Origin: Bartonella sp. 220B
GTDB lineage: Bacteria; Pseudomonadota; Alphaproteobacteria; Rhizobiales; Rhizobiaceae
Length of the DNA: 57,853 nucleotides
Reading direction: 5' to 3'
NCBI RefSeq assembly: GCF_026930205.1
Contig: NZ_JANHOI010000009.1
Span: 1-57,853 of the forward strand
Shown: piece after piece, positions 17,649-27,091 of the stretch
Numbering within the stretch: position 1 is the first letter of the stretch
Layout: each line of letters starts with the position of its first letter
Made by a program: the position numbers and the translations under genes
Notes under the pieces: generated by a model
Told to the model about the DNA's origin: nothing
Databases searched by the model: none
The model's input: only the letters and a program-made list of their open reading frames with translations

Positions 17649-18112
17649 AAAAATATAGTTTCGTCACATTATTATCTTTGTCTTTTATCTCTCATACAAT
17701 GGCAGAAACTACAGAAAATGCTGATGAATATTATAAACAGGCATTAGAAAGCACACAACAATTAAACACTGTAAAATCAGAAACAGCTGGAACTATTCTT
17801 GATAATGCAACGAAAACTACAAAAGAAATTCAGAAAATAAATGAGGAACTTACACAAGAACAATCACAAGAAAAACCTGATCCAGAAAAATTACAAACTC
17901 TTCAGATAAAACTTTCTGTTCTTCAAGCTAACCTTCAAGCGGATGCTTTAAAGCTCCAATCTTTGGCTATGATTCAAGCAAAAGACAGCAAAACAAAAGA
18001 AGAAGTCCGTGAAGAAGAAATTAAAAAACAGCATGAAGAGATTGTACAAAAATTAAAGGGGAAACTTGAGAAGTCTAATGTCCCATCAACACTTGGAAAG
18101 CTAGATGACTGA
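17645..18112 (+). CDS. virB5: VirB5, minor pilus component (17-kDa antigen)
   Basis: A 155-residue periplasmic protein with a signal peptide MKKYSFVTLLSLSFISHTMA (cleavage after residue 20) and a helical, Lys/Glu/Gln-rich mature part. In Bartonella this position in the operon holds the immunodominant 17-kDa antigen, equivalent to VirB5, which sits at the pilus tip. I choose the ATG at 17645: it overlaps the virB4 stop, is preceded by AAAGGAGAG, and gives a proper signal peptide; an upstream in-frame ATG at 17609 would bury the signal. Mature sequence shows little conservation in the family, so the call relies on position, size and signal. Confidence 0.88.
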   Translation: MKKYSFVTLLSLSFISHTMAETTENADEYYKQALESTQQLNTVKSETAGTILDNATKTTKEIQKINEELTQEQSQEKPDPEKLQTLQIKLSVLQANLQADALKLQSLAMIQAKDSKTKEEVREEEIKKQHEEIVQKLKGKLEKSNVPSTLGKLDD

Positions 18113-19091
18113 TTTTAGTTCTGCTCCATTTGAAAGTATTTCTGGATATATTTTAAAGCCACTCAATGATACGATGGACATGACCGTGCATAATTTGTCT
18201 ACTGCTATTTCAGCACCCCTGAATCTTGCCTCTATCATTTTCATTTTTCTCTATGGTTATAATGTCATGACGGGTCGTGTTGCCCTTTCCACGCAGAGTC
18301 TTCTCAACAATGTGGTGAAAATCGTTATTGTAACAACAATGGCAACCAATGCAAATACATTTAATATCTATGTTAAAGATATTTTTTTCAATGATTTAGC
18401 AAATTCCATTGGCAATGCCTTCAACGGCAATGATACTGACTCTAATGTCTTTGATTATATTTTGTTACAAGCATGTTCTCGCTATCAAGAAGCCTTAGCT
18501 AGAGCTTGGTTCTTTGAGAAAATTTTGGTTGGCCTGCTTGGTTTTTTAATGATTTGCGCTGTTATTGTCTTTTGTATCGGTGGTTTTATTGTCCAAATGT
18601 TTGCACAAGTTGCACTTGTGATGATTATAGGTCTTGGGCCACTCTTCATTAGTTTATATTTGTTCAATGCGACCCGAAAATTTACCGATGCATGGATTAC
18701 AACGCTCGTTAATTTTACCATTTTGCAAGTTCTGGTAATCATGTTGGGAACGATTATGTGCAAAATTATTGTGCATGTTCTCGGTGGATCCTATGATTCC
18801 ATCTATATTCTTTTCCCTCCTGTCGTTGTCATCTCGGTCATAGGCGCCATTCTTTTTCGCGCACTTCCTGGTATTGCTTCTGCTCTTGCTTCTGGAGGAC
18901 CATACTTTAACGCTGGTATGTCATCAGGTGCTCAGATTTTCACAATGCTTTCCGGCGGAGCAAAAGCGGGTGGAAATGTCGCCAAAAGTGCTACTTCGAA
19001 ACTCTCTGGTGCAGCAAATAGCGCAGCAAATGTAGCGAGTGCAGCAGCCAAAGTCGCAAAAACGGGAGCGCAAGGACGTGGTCGATTTTAA
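18105..19091 (+). CDS. virB6: VirB6, polytopic inner-membrane channel protein
   Basis: A 328-residue TrbL/VirB6-family protein with at least five hydrophobic segments (about 35-50, 65-80, 140-170, 171-187 and 200-255), a TRKFTDAWITTL segment typical of the family, and an Ala/Gly/Lys-rich C-terminal tail (about 285-328). VirB6 contributes to the substrate path across the inner membrane. The start overlaps virB5 by eight bases. A 190-base spacer, larger than any other gap in the operon, separates it from virB7. Confidence 0.93.
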   Translation: MTDFSSAPFESISGYILKPLNDTMDMTVHNLSTAISAPLNLASIIFIFLYGYNVMTGRVALSTQSLLNNVVKIVIVTTMATNANTFNIYVKDIFFNDLANSIGNAFNGNDTDSNVFDYILLQACSRYQEALARAWFFEKILVGLLGFLMICAVIVFCIGGFIVQMFAQVALVMIIGLGPLFISLYLFNATRKFTDAWITTLVNFTILQVLVIMLGTIMCKIIVHVLGGSYDSIYILFPPVVVISVIGAILFRALPGIASALASGGPYFNAGMSSGAQIFTMLSGGAKAGGNVAKSATSKLSGAANSAANVASAAAKVAKTGAQGRGRF

Positions 19092-19281
19092 TGTGAAGCA
19101 CTTTTTTAAAAGAAGCAAAATTTTTGTTTTTGCACTGCACGCACGAGCTAAAGCGGGAGCTCCGTGCATATTGCGTTCCCCCCTAACCTTAGTTTCACAA
19201 AACCAACCAAAACTTTTCATCACCTGCTTTTGTGAGATTGTTCAGAGCTGTTGTCTTTCCAAATATTTACGAGTTTAAGAA

Positions 19282-19593
19282 ATGAAACGAAAAATAACTT
19301 TTTTTCTCATCTTAAGCATGGCCCTTACCGGCTGTGCTTCTCTGAGTGGCCCAAAAAAACCACCGCGTTGTAATGGGAAACAGACCCGCGTTTTAAATAG
19401 AGATAAATGGGATTGGGACCATAGAGCCACACAGCAAGAAAAAATCATAAAGCCTGTTACGACACCGATTATCCTTAATACTCTAGAAAGTGAAAAAGCA
19501 ACAGCGGTTGTCACTCCACATACAGCTTCATTCAATCCTATCAACCATAAAAAGCTCTCTGAGAAAACTTTGGAGGTCGTGCGTGAACAGTGA
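19282..19593 (+). CDS. virB7: VirB7, outer-membrane lipoprotein
   Basis: A 103-residue lipoprotein: signal peptide [18 protein letters not shown] with a canonical lipobox LTGC and Cys18 as the lipid-bearing residue. The mature part is Pro/Lys-rich and short. VirB7 anchors the VirB9/VirB10 core complex to the outer membrane. At 103 residues it is longer than Agrobacterium VirB7 (about 55). The 3' end overlaps the virB8 start by eleven bases. Some functional leeway for the tail is inferred. Confidence 0.88.
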   Translation: MKRKITFFLILSMALTGCASLSGPKKPPRCNGKQTRVLNRDKWDWDHRATQQEKIIKPVTTPIILNTLESEKATAVVTPHTASFNPINHKKLSEKTLEVVREQ

Positions 19594-20251
19594 AGCACTC
19601 AAAGAATATATAAAAGAAGCACGTTCTTTCGATATTGATCGCATGCATGGCATGCGGGTACGGATGAAAATTGCCATGGCTCTGATGGTGCTTTTTGGAT
19701 TAATGACGATTGCTTTAGCTTTGGCTGTAGCAGCATTAACACCCTTAAAAACCGTAGAACCTTTTGTTATTCGTGTGGATAATTCAACAGGCATTGTTGA
19801 TACGATCAGTGCCCTAAAAGACTCTCCCAACGACTATGACGAAGCAATAACACGTTATTTTGCAGCCAAATATGTTCGTGCACGCGAAGGATTTCAAGCA
19901 ACAGAGGCAGAAAACAATTTTAGCCTAATCTCTCTTTTATCTTCTCCAACAGAACAAAACCGTTTTGCCAAATGGTATGCGGGCAACAATCCAGAAAGCC
20001 CACAAAATATCTATCAAAATATGATTGTTACGGTCACAATCAAATCTATTTCCTTTTTAAGCAAAGATCTTATCCAAGTGCGTTATTACAAAACGCTCAG
20101 AGAATTAAATGGCAAAGAAAATATTTCCCATTGGATTTCGATCTTAAATTTTTCTTATATTAATGCACAGATTTCAACGACAGATCGCTTAATCAACCCC
20201 CTTGGCTTTCAAGTGTCGGAATACAGAACCGATCCAGAGGTGATACAATGA
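19583..20251 (+). CDS. virB8: VirB8, inner-membrane assembly factor
   Basis: A 222-residue bitopic protein: short cytoplasmic N-terminus, one membrane segment (about 27-54, [20 protein letters not shown]) and a periplasmic NTF2-like domain with family landmarks [14 protein letters not shown] and RYYKTLREL. VirB8 nucleates the channel. I choose GTG at 19583 because GGAGG lies at 19572 and because this gives the usual VirB8 length; longer starts in frame run through virB7 and have no ribosome binding site. It ends in an ATGA overlap with virB9. Confidence 0.93.
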   Translation: MNSEALKEYIKEARSFDIDRMHGMRVRMKIAMALMVLFGLMTIALALAVAALTPLKTVEPFVIRVDNSTGIVDTISALKDSPNDYDEAITRYFAAKYVRAREGFQATEAENNFSLISLLSSPTEQNRFAKWYAGNNPESPQNIYQNMIVTVTIKSISFLSKDLIQVRYYKTLRELNGKENISHWISILNFSYINAQISTTDRLINPLGFQVSEYRTDPEVIQ

Positions 20252-21114
20252 GCCAATTTTCAAAAATAGTCTTTTTAGCTTTCATCGTGGCAATAAACTG
20301 CTATACAGCCTCCTTATATGCAGAAACAGCCCCTGTAAGTGCCCGCAAAGACAATCGTATTCGATTTGTCAATTATGATCCATACAATGTTACCCAAATT
20401 ATTGGCTCTATTCGTTCTTCGGTCCAGCTTGAATTTGCCGACGACGAAGAAGTTGCCTATGTGGGAATTGGCAATTCCGTCGCTTGGCAAGTTGCACCAG
20501 CTGGTCACTTTGTTTTTCTAAAACCACGCGAAGTACAACCCGTCACCAATTTACAAATTGTCACAAGCCGCCAAGACGGAACAAAACGCTCTTATCAATT
20601 TGAACTCCAAGTGCGTGAAGGTGATGTCTCAGCGGGAAATGATACTTATTTCCTCGTAAAGTTTCGCTATCCAGCAGATGAAGCCTTGCGTAAGAAACTC
20701 GCCGAAGCAGCAAAAGCCGAACAGCGTGAGGAAGATTTTGTCAATGATATTTTAAATACCCATGAAGATTTTGGCCCGCGCAATTGGGCTTATGAAGCAC
20801 AAGGTTCTCCCCTCATTGAACCAAACTCTGTCTATGACAACGGAAAAACAACCACCTTTACATTTTTGGGCAATAGCGAAATTCCTGCCATTTATCTTGT
20901 ATCGCGTGATGGACAAGAATCTCTCGTTCCAAAATCGATTAAAGGCAACAAGGTCATTGTTCATGCGACAGCTGCGCAATTTACTCTGCGCCGTGGCAAT
21001 GACGTGCTTTGTATCTTCAACAAAAATTTTGTTCCTGAAGGTATCAACCCTGAAACTGGCACAACATCCCCCTCTGTACAACGTAAAGTGAACATAGGAA
21101 ACAGCTATGAATGA
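20248..21114 (+). CDS. virB9: VirB9, outer-membrane core complex
   Basis: A 288-residue periplasmic/outer-membrane protein. It has a signal peptide (about 1-25, ending SLYA), the N-terminal VirB9/CagX domain ([15 protein letters not shown], then the beta-rich part ending in QFELQVREG) and the C-terminal domain that binds VirB7 and VirB10 ([29 protein letters not shown]). Family landmarks are all present. It shares four bases with virB8 and eight with virB10. Confidence 0.95.
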   Translation: MSQFSKIVFLAFIVAINCYTASLYAETAPVSARKDNRIRFVNYDPYNVTQIIGSIRSSVQLEFADDEEVAYVGIGNSVAWQVAPAGHFVFLKPREVQPVTNLQIVTSRQDGTKRSYQFELQVREGDVSAGNDTYFLVKFRYPADEALRKKLAEAAKAEQREEDFVNDILNTHEDFGPRNWAYEAQGSPLIEPNSVYDNGKTTTFTFLGNSEIPAIYLVSRDGQESLVPKSIKGNKVIVHATAAQFTLRRGNDVLCIFNKNFVPEGINPETGTTSPSVQRKVNIGNSYE

Positions 21115-22273
21115 CAAAATGGATGAAAAAAACATCAATGATCGCGATACGATAAAAGACGCTCGAGGAAAAAACCAACATAGCAATATCGGCAAAGCAG
21201 TAACTCTTGTTATTCTTTTTAGTGTTTGTCTTTATTTAGCCTATTCAACGCTTGCCACAGACAAAAAACCACCTGTTGAAGTTCAAAAAGAAGGGGTTAT
21301 TAAGCAAACAGAACTTTTTCGCCCAGCAGAGACAAAGCCCCCCTCTCTTCAACCAACAGAAAAAAATGAGACAAAAAATAATACTCCATTGCCAAAGGTT
21401 GAGCTACCAACGCCCACAATAAATCAAGCAGCCTTCGATGATAAACTTCTAGAAGCAGCGCAACGCGCTCCTGTGTTAGCTTATACGAATACACAACAGG
21501 ATAAAACTCTAACAAATAATGGCTCTTTGTTGAACCAACTGGAAAACAAGCCGGATGAAACAGCACAACGCTTTAACAATCTTCTCAAGCCAACAACCCT
21601 TGAAGGTATTCGCGCTTCAACGCTTGGCAATCGCAACTACATTATCGCAATGGGCGCTTCTATTCCCTGCATCTTAGAAACAGCTATCAGCAGTGACCAA
21701 CAAGGATTTACCAGTTGCATCATCTCCAGAGATATCTTGTCAGACAATGGTCGTGTTGTCCTTCTTGATAAAGGCACACAGATTGTTGGTGAATATCGCG
21801 CTGGATTGAAAAAAGGACAAAATCGCCTCTTTGTTCTCTGGAATAGAGCCAAAACACCAAATGGTGTCATTATCGCATTAGCTTCACCTGCTACAGATTC
21901 CTTAGGGCGTTCTGGCATAGATGGAGATATTGACAATCATTGGTTAGAACGCATTGGATCTGCGCTTCTTGTATCGATTATCAAAGATGGCACAAACTAT
22001 GCGAAAAACCGCTTATTACAAGGCCAAGAAGAGAAGAAAGATTCTGAAACAGTCTCTTCAGGAAAAAATATTGCCAATATTATCACAGAAAACTACGCCA
22101 ATATTCCTCCAACCTTGACAAAAAATCAAGGAGAAATGGTGAATGTTTTTGTGGCGCGTGATTTAGATTTTTCCAATGTTTATAAATTGAAAATCATTGA
22201 AAACAAACAACAGATTGTCCATCGCGCCCTTTCAAGAAACTTTTATAAAAGCCCAACGGTGACTTTAAAATGA
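21107..22273 (+). CDS. virB10: VirB10, energy-sensing scaffold
   Basis: A 388-residue TrbI/VirB10 protein. The cytoplasmic N-terminus is charged, one transmembrane helix lies at about 29-47 (VTLVILFSVCLYLAYSTLA), then a Pro/Thr/Lys-rich periplasmic linker and the C-terminal beta-barrel domain with GASIPCILETAISSDQQGFT and the antenna-region sequence ending VFVARDLDFS. VirB10 spans both membranes and couples inner-membrane ATP use to outer-membrane gating. The stop overlaps the virB11 start (ATGA at 22270). Confidence 0.95.
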   Translation: MNDKMDEKNINDRDTIKDARGKNQHSNIGKAVTLVILFSVCLYLAYSTLATDKKPPVEVQKEGVIKQTELFRPAETKPPSLQPTEKNETKNNTPLPKVELPTPTINQAAFDDKLLEAAQRAPVLAYTNTQQDKTLTNNGSLLNQLENKPDETAQRFNNLLKPTTLEGIRASTLGNRNYIIAMGASIPCILETAISSDQQGFTSCIISRDILSDNGRVVLLDKGTQIVGEYRAGLKKGQNRLFVLWNRAKTPNGVIIALASPATDSLGRSGIDGDIDNHWLERIGSALLVSIIKDGTNYAKNRLLQGQEEKKDSETVSSGKNIANIITENYANIPPTLTKNQGEMVNVFVARDLDFSNVYKLKIIENKQQIVHRALSRNFYKSPTVTLK

Positions 22274-23337
22274 GCCAAAACGCACACCATTTGAACGATG
22301 AAACTGTTGCAATTGTTTTAACAAAACTTGAACCCATCCGTGCTTTTTTGCAAGATGCAAGTCTTTTTGAAATTGTCATCAATCGTCCCTATCAAGTCAT
22401 GACAGAAGGCATTGAGGGGTGGAAAACCATGGAAGTTCCAGCCCTGTCCTTTGATGAACTTATGGGAATTGCGAAAGTTGTCGCTTCCTATTCTAAACAA
22501 AATATATCGGATAAAAATCCAATTTTATCGGCGACTTTACCCAATAATGAACGTATTCAAATTGTCATTCCTCCGGCGGTAGAAAAAGATACGATCAGTA
22601 TGACAATTCGCAAACCATCATCACACAATTTTTCCCTCGAAGATCTGGCAAACAAAGGTCTTTTTTCCATGTGTGAACAGGTGTCATTCACGTCTTTAAG
22701 TGATTATCAATCGTGTTTTCATGAACTCAAAAGTGTTGAACATGATTTGATAACCGCTTACTGCAACAAGGACTTCGTCTCCTTTTTAAATCAGGCGGTA
22801 AAATACCAGAAAAATATTTTGATTTCAGGAAAAACCGGTTCTGGGAAGACAACATTGTCAAAGGCACTCATTGCCAAAATTCCTCATAATGAGCGTATTA
22901 TTACCATTGAAGATACACAAGAACTGATTGTTCCTCAACCCAATCATGTTTCTATGATCTATTCAAAAGATGGACAAGGCTTAGCCTCTATTGGCCCCAA
23001 AGAATTGCTTGAATCTTCTTTACGAATGCGTCCTGATCGCATTCTTTTACAAGAGCTTCGAGATGGAACAGCCTTTTATTATATCCGCAATGTGAATTCC
23101 GGCCATCCAGGTTCGATTACGACGGTTCATGCCTCAACAGCACTTGCCGCCTTTGAACAAATGACTCTTTTGATCAAAGAAAGTGAAGGCGGAAGTGATT
23201 TAGAGCGGGATGATATTCGAGGGCTGTTGATCTCAATGATTGATATCATCATCCAATGTAAACGAGTTGAAGGAAAATTTAAGGTCACTGAAATCTATTA
23301 TGATCCGTTCAAACAACGAAACATCTTTGGAGGGTAA
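22270..23337 (+). CDS. virB11: VirB11, hexameric T4SS ATPase
   Basis: A 355-residue traffic ATPase. Walker A GKTGSGKTT is at about 189-197, an Asp box and ITIEDTQEL at about 214-222, Walker B region ILLQELRDG at about 258-266, and the His box HPGSITTVHA at about 278-287, all typical of VirB11/GspE. It forms a hexameric ring at the inner membrane face and switches between pilus assembly and export. It is the last gene of the virB operon; an antitoxin gene follows 71 bases later, which leaves room for read-through. Confidence 0.95.
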   Translation: MSQNAHHLNDETVAIVLTKLEPIRAFLQDASLFEIVINRPYQVMTEGIEGWKTMEVPALSFDELMGIAKVVASYSKQNISDKNPILSATLPNNERIQIVIPPAVEKDTISMTIRKPSSHNFSLEDLANKGLFSMCEQVSFTSLSDYQSCFHELKSVEHDLITAYCNKDFVSFLNQAVKYQKNILISGKTGSGKTTLSKALIAKIPHNERIITIEDTQELIVPQPNHVSMIYSKDGQGLASIGPKELLESSLRMRPDRILLQELRDGTAFYYIRNVNSGHPGSITTVHASTALAAFEQMTLLIKESEGGSDLERDDIRGLLISMIDIIIQCKRVEGKFKVTEIYYDPFKQRNIFGG

Positions 23338-23408
23338 TGCGAGAGAAGACATCTACTGGAAGAAAAACCTTTTAAAGCAACTGTTGAAAAACGCTAAAGG
23401 AAGAATAA

Positions 23409-23615
23409 ATGAAAACAAAGAGAACAGAAAATCTTTTCTCTCCTACAACGGAAGAATTACAAAAGCGCCGCGAAGCTGTTGATGCGGCCATTAACAGCCA
23501 TGAAATTGAAGGGTTAACACTTCATCCCAAAACACTAGAAATTTTAGAAAGGTACGCAAGGGGGAATATTTCACTCGAAGAATTTAACACTCTTATGGAC
23601 AATACTCTCTTATAA
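23409..23615 (+). CDS. biaA: FIC antitoxin (VbhA/BiaA type)
   Basis: A 68-residue class I FIC antitoxin. The inhibitory helix motif [S/T]xxxE[G/N] is intact as S30-HEI-E34-G35, within AINSHEIEGLTLHPK; the Glu is known to block the ATP gamma-phosphate position in FIC toxins. The rest (ILERYARGNISLEEFNTLM) matches the VbhA-type fold. AAGGAAG precedes the ATG, and the stop lies ten bases before the start of the next FIC protein, so it looks co-translated with it. Oddly, that neighbour has a degenerate FIC motif. The name follows Bartonella usage for the small antitoxin encoded with BepA. Confidence 0.85.
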   Translation: MKTKRTENLFSPTTEELQKRREAVDAAINSHEIEGLTLHPKTLEILERYARGNISLEEFNTLMDNTLL

Positions 23616-23625
23616 GGTGGCCATT

Positions 23626-25254
23626 ATGCCAAAAGCAAAGTCAAAAACAAGAGGAACACCCTCACCCCTTCATTATGTCTATCCTGATACCCAAATACTC
23701 AAAAACAAATATGGAGAAACAGATTTACAGCGTTTTCTGGAAAAATGTTCCTCTGATATAGAAGCGGCAAGAAATGCTCTACGTCAAGAACCACCACCAG
23801 ACTATTTTGATTGTGCTTATCTATGCCATCTCCATCAGCAGTTGTTGAAGCACGCATTTGAATGGGCAGGGCAGTTCCGTAATACCCCCTTCACATTTGA
23901 AGATGGTACCACTGCTATCATGCCAGAAATGCACAACGCGGAAAGTGGTGATGCTTTTGTAAGCGGTGAAGAAATCCCCGAAAGCTTACAAAGATTAGAG
24001 GAAACGCTTACTGAAAAAAACAATTTGCAAGGCTTAACACGCCAAGAATTTATCTCAGAAGCCGCAGAACTGTTTATTTCTCTCAAATATATACATCCCT
24101 TCATAGATGGCAATGAATACGTAGAAGAACTCTTCTTTGAAAAGCTTGCCCAAGCAGCAGGACATCAGCTTGACTTTTCGCTTGCAACAAAAACACGCAT
24201 GATGGCAGCCTCTAGCGAAGCAGCACAACATGGCGATACACAACGGATGAAAGAGCTTTTTGAAGATATCTCCAATCCAGAAAAAATGCTTCTTTTAGAG
24301 AAGTTCATGAACCATATGGAAGAACTTGGGCACAATGTTCATGATTGTCTTGTTATGGTTGCACAAGAAGGCGTAACATACTTAGGAACCTATAAAGGTG
24401 GCGATTTTGGTGGTTTTGTGCTCGATACACAAGGGATTTACATCCTAGGTAACAGTGAGCATCTCACGCCAGAACAACGAAAAACATTAAAAGCTGGAGA
24501 GATCATTACCTTTACAGCCTTAACGGCGCAAGAGCTTGAAAATACGCTTATTCCCAAAGAAACACTCGCACCTCTCACATCAAGTGAATATGCCGAAAAG
24601 GTTGTACAAAGTGCCCGTGTCCAGACAGCGCGAGAGCAAATTCAACATTTGTCAAAACTTGTTTATGGCAGCTCAAAAGCATTAGACGGACGGATGGAAG
24701 AGATTTTTAGAAATCCAGATTTAGGCCAACGGCTTGCTGATCAGATTGAACGCACGCCTCACTCTGTTGCTCCTCTTAGAGGTTTTGACCTCTTTGTCTA
24801 CAAAACTGCAGCGCGTACAAATGCTGAAGGGCATGTAAAACTGCTCTGTAGCGCAATTGTCAATTATGCGGAGGCTGTAACACAGACGCGTTTTGCAATC
24901 ACTCAAGCACATCAAATCGAACAAGATCGCTGCGGAAGAACGGTAGAGAAGCCAAGTCAAAACTTGCAAAATCTCTTTTGCTTATCACCAGAAAAACAAC
25001 AAGAAGTTTTGTCTCAATCTCCTTCATTATACAAAGAACTCCGCATGTTTATATGCAGTATAGAGTGTCGTCTCTCATCAAACGAACATCGCGCAATCAA
25101 AACACATGATTATGAAGCACTCACGCAAAGTCTTGGTGTCTCAGAACAAAAAGCACAAGAAATTACAAACACTGTTCAGAAAGCCAAAGAAACACATAAG
25201 CAAGCCTGCACCCGCACACTCAATCGCTCAAATGCGCTGGCTATGGCCAGTTAA
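23626..25254 (+). CDS. BepA-like FIC-BID effector with degenerate catalytic motif
   Basis: A 542-residue paralogue of the BepA protein encoded next. Layout: FIC domain (about 1-210), connecting OB fold (about 225-310, with TYLGTYKGGDFGGFVL), BID domain (about 320-430), and C-terminal tail ending LAMAS. The FIC signature reads HPFIDGNEYVEE (157-168) instead of HPFxxGNGRxxR: the His, Asp and first GN remain, but the second Gly and both Arg, needed for ATP phosphate binding, are gone. AMP transfer is therefore unlikely; the BID and secretion signal appear intact, so it may still be exported. The ATG at 23626 follows AAGGTGG with a five-base gap; a GTG three codons upstream would overlap that site. 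It probably arose by duplication of the antitoxin-bepA unit. Confidence 0.88.
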   Translation: MPKAKSKTRGTPSPLHYVYPDTQILKNKYGETDLQRFLEKCSSDIEAARNALRQEPPPDYFDCAYLCHLHQQLLKHAFEWAGQFRNTPFTFEDGTTAIMPEMHNAESGDAFVSGEEIPESLQRLEETLTEKNNLQGLTRQEFISEAAELFISLKYIHPFIDGNEYVEELFFEKLAQAAGHQLDFSLATKTRMMAASSEAAQHGDTQRMKELFEDISNPEKMLLLEKFMNHMEELGHNVHDCLVMVAQEGVTYLGTYKGGDFGGFVLDTQGIYILGNSEHLTPEQRKTLKAGEIITFTALTAQELENTLIPKETLAPLTSSEYAEKVVQSARVQTAREQIQHLSKLVYGSSKALDGRMEEIFRNPDLGQRLADQIERTPHSVAPLRGFDLFVYKTAARTNAEGHVKLLCSAIVNYAEAVTQTRFAITQAHQIEQDRCGRTVEKPSQNLQNLFCLSPEKQQEVLSQSPSLYKELRMFICSIECRLSSNEHRAIKTHDYEALTQSLGVSEQKAQEITNTVQKAKETHKQACTRTLNRSNALAMAS

Positions 25255-25353
25255 AAACCTAGCCAAAAACGATGAGATCCTGTCTCTTTCACGTGAACAT
25301 CTATAAGCTGAAAGATGTTTCAATACTCTCTCACACATGAAAAAAGGAGACAG

Positions 25354-25446
25354 ACTTCATTTAAAACGCTGGAAATCTTAGAGAAATATCCAAGGGGCGA
25401 TATTTCATTCGAAAAATTTAACGCTCTTACCGCCCCCCCTACATGA
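25354..25446 (+). pseudogene. Truncated FIC antitoxin remnant before bepA
   Basis: In one frame the stretch gives KTLEILEKYPRGDISFEKFN, then TAPPT and a stop, clearly the C-terminal half of the antitoxin at 23409 (KTLEILERYARGNISLEEFN). No start codon and none of the N-terminal half are left, so the inhibitory helix is missing. It sits directly before bepA, where a working antitoxin would be expected. Confidence 0.75.
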
Positions 25447-25459
25447 TAAGGAGATAATA

Positions 25460-27091
25460 ATGCCAAAAGCAAAATTTAAAAAAACAGGTGTAGCATCCAC
25501 AGCGCCTTCTCCTGAACATTATATGTATCCTAAAAGCAAAACACTCAAAAATAAATATGGAATAAAAGACCTTGATGCCTTTACTGCACGATGTGCGCAT
25601 GATTCAGCAAAGGCAATGATCAATCTTCGTGAAGAACCTTTGCCGGAAATTTTTGATAGTGCTTATCTATGCTCTCTGCACAAATGCTTATTTGCAAATA
25701 CGTTTGAATGGGCAGGCCACACTCGCAATATTCCCTTCGTACTTGCAGATGGCACTTCTGCCGTCGCGCCAGTAATGAAAAAAATAACGCATTTTGCAGT
25801 CGGTAGCGAATTACAAGAAAATCTCAATACCTTAGATCAAACACTCGCCACGAAGAATAATCTGCAGGGTTTATCGTGCAAAGAATTTGCTCATGAAGCA
25901 GCAGAACTTTTTGCCTCTCTCAACTATACCCATCCTTTTAGAGAAGGCAATGGACGCACACAACGGATCTTTTTTGAAAATCTTGCCAAAGCAGCAGGGC
26001 ATCAGCTTGACTTTTCGCTTGTAACAAAAGAACGCATGTTGGTTGCCAGTGTTGAAGCAATACAAAATGGCAATCTAGAGCCTATGAAATATCTGTTTGA
26101 AGATATCTCTCATCCAGAAAAAGTACTTCTTTTAAAAGAATTCATGGACAACACAAAAGAGAGTGGGCGCAATGTTAATGATCGCCCTGTTATGGTTGCA
26201 AAGGAAGGCGAAACATACACGGGTCTCTTTAGAGGTATGGGGGTTGAAGGTTTTGCATTCAATGTGAAAGGGGCTTTCATTATCGGCAACAAAGAGCACC
26301 TCACACCAGAACAACTAAAAACATTAAAATCCGGTGAGATGTTCACCTTTACAGTGCCAATGGCGCAAAAGCTTGAACAAATTCTCATTCCAGAAGAGAC
26401 ACTAGCCCCTTTGAGCAAAAGTGAACTTTCTGAAAAAATTGCAGAGGATGCCGGTGTCCACACCTGCCGAAAACAAATCCAATGTTTATCAAAAACCATT
26501 TATGGCAGCTCAAAAAGCTTAAATGAAAAGATGGTGGAGATTATTAAAAATCCAGAACTTGGGCAACAACTTTCGGATCGGATTAACAGATCTCCCAGTT
26601 CTGTTGCTAATCTCGTAGGTTTTGACCTCCTTTGTCTCAAAACTTCAGCGCGCGCCAATGCTGAAGCGCATGTTGAAACACTCTGTTGTGCAATCGTAAA
26701 TTTTGCCTATGCTGTAAAACATGCTAAAAAGGAAATTACGCAAGAGCATCAAGCAGAACAAAAACGTCGCGGACAAAAAGTAGCAATACCAAGTAAAGAC
26801 TTGCAAGATCTTCTCACCTTACCAAAAGAATTGCAGCAAGAAGCGTTAGAAAATGATCCTTCCCTTCAAAAAGAGCTCTGTACTCTTGTAAAAAATATCA
26901 ATAGCCGTCTCTCATCAGCCGAGCATAAAGCCGTCAGGGATGGTGATCATGGGACACTCGCGAAAAGCCTTGGTGTCTCAGAACGTAAAGCACAGGAAAT
27001 TACAGCAATCGCCACGCAAGCCAGAGAAGTACACCAACAAACGCAAACACGCACGACATATCGTTCAAAAGCGCTTTCTATGGCGAGCTAA
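25460..27091 (+). CDS. bepA: BepA, FIC-BID effector (T4SS substrate)
   Basis: A 543-residue effector, the usual BepA length. The FIC domain carries the full motif HPFREGNGRTQR (His158 as base, Asn and both Arg for ATP binding), so AMP transfer is expected. The flap region lies near residues 85-100. An OB fold follows (about 230-310, TYTGLFRGMGVEGFAF), then the BID domain (about 320-430), which with the C-terminal positively charged tail (ending LSMAS) is the bipartite secretion signal. In B. henselae the BepA BID domain raises host cAMP and protects endothelial cells. An AAGGAG site lies six bases before the ATG. No complete antitoxin lies directly upstream. Paralogue of the degenerate gene before it. 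Confidence 0.92.
   Translation: MPKAKFKKTGVASTAPSPEHYMYPKSKTLKNKYGIKDLDAFTARCAHDSAKAMINLREEPLPEIFDSAYLCSLHKCLFANTFEWAGHTRNIPFVLADGTSAVAPVMKKITHFAVGSELQENLNTLDQTLATKNNLQGLSCKEFAHEAAELFASLNYTHPFREGNGRTQRIFFENLAKAAGHQLDFSLVTKERMLVASVEAIQNGNLEPMKYLFEDISHPEKVLLLKEFMDNTKESGRNVNDRPVMVAKEGETYTGLFRGMGVEGFAFNVKGAFIIGNKEHLTPEQLKTLKSGEMFTFTVPMAQKLEQILIPEETLAPLSKSELSEKIAEDAGVHTCRKQIQCLSKTIYGSSKSLNEKMVEIIKNPELGQQLSDRINRSPSSVANLVGFDLLCLKTSARANAEAHVETLCCAIVNFAYAVKHAKKEITQEHQAEQKRRGQKVAIPSKDLQDLLTLPKELQQEALENDPSLQKELCTLVKNINSRLSSAEHKAVRDGDHGTLAKSLGVSERKAQEITAIATQAREVHQQTQTRTTYRSKALSMAS

Noticed and set aside
19092-19281. A missing gene between virB6 and virB7
   Set aside because: The 190-base gap holds no frame with a start signal; a larger gap here is simply a spacer.
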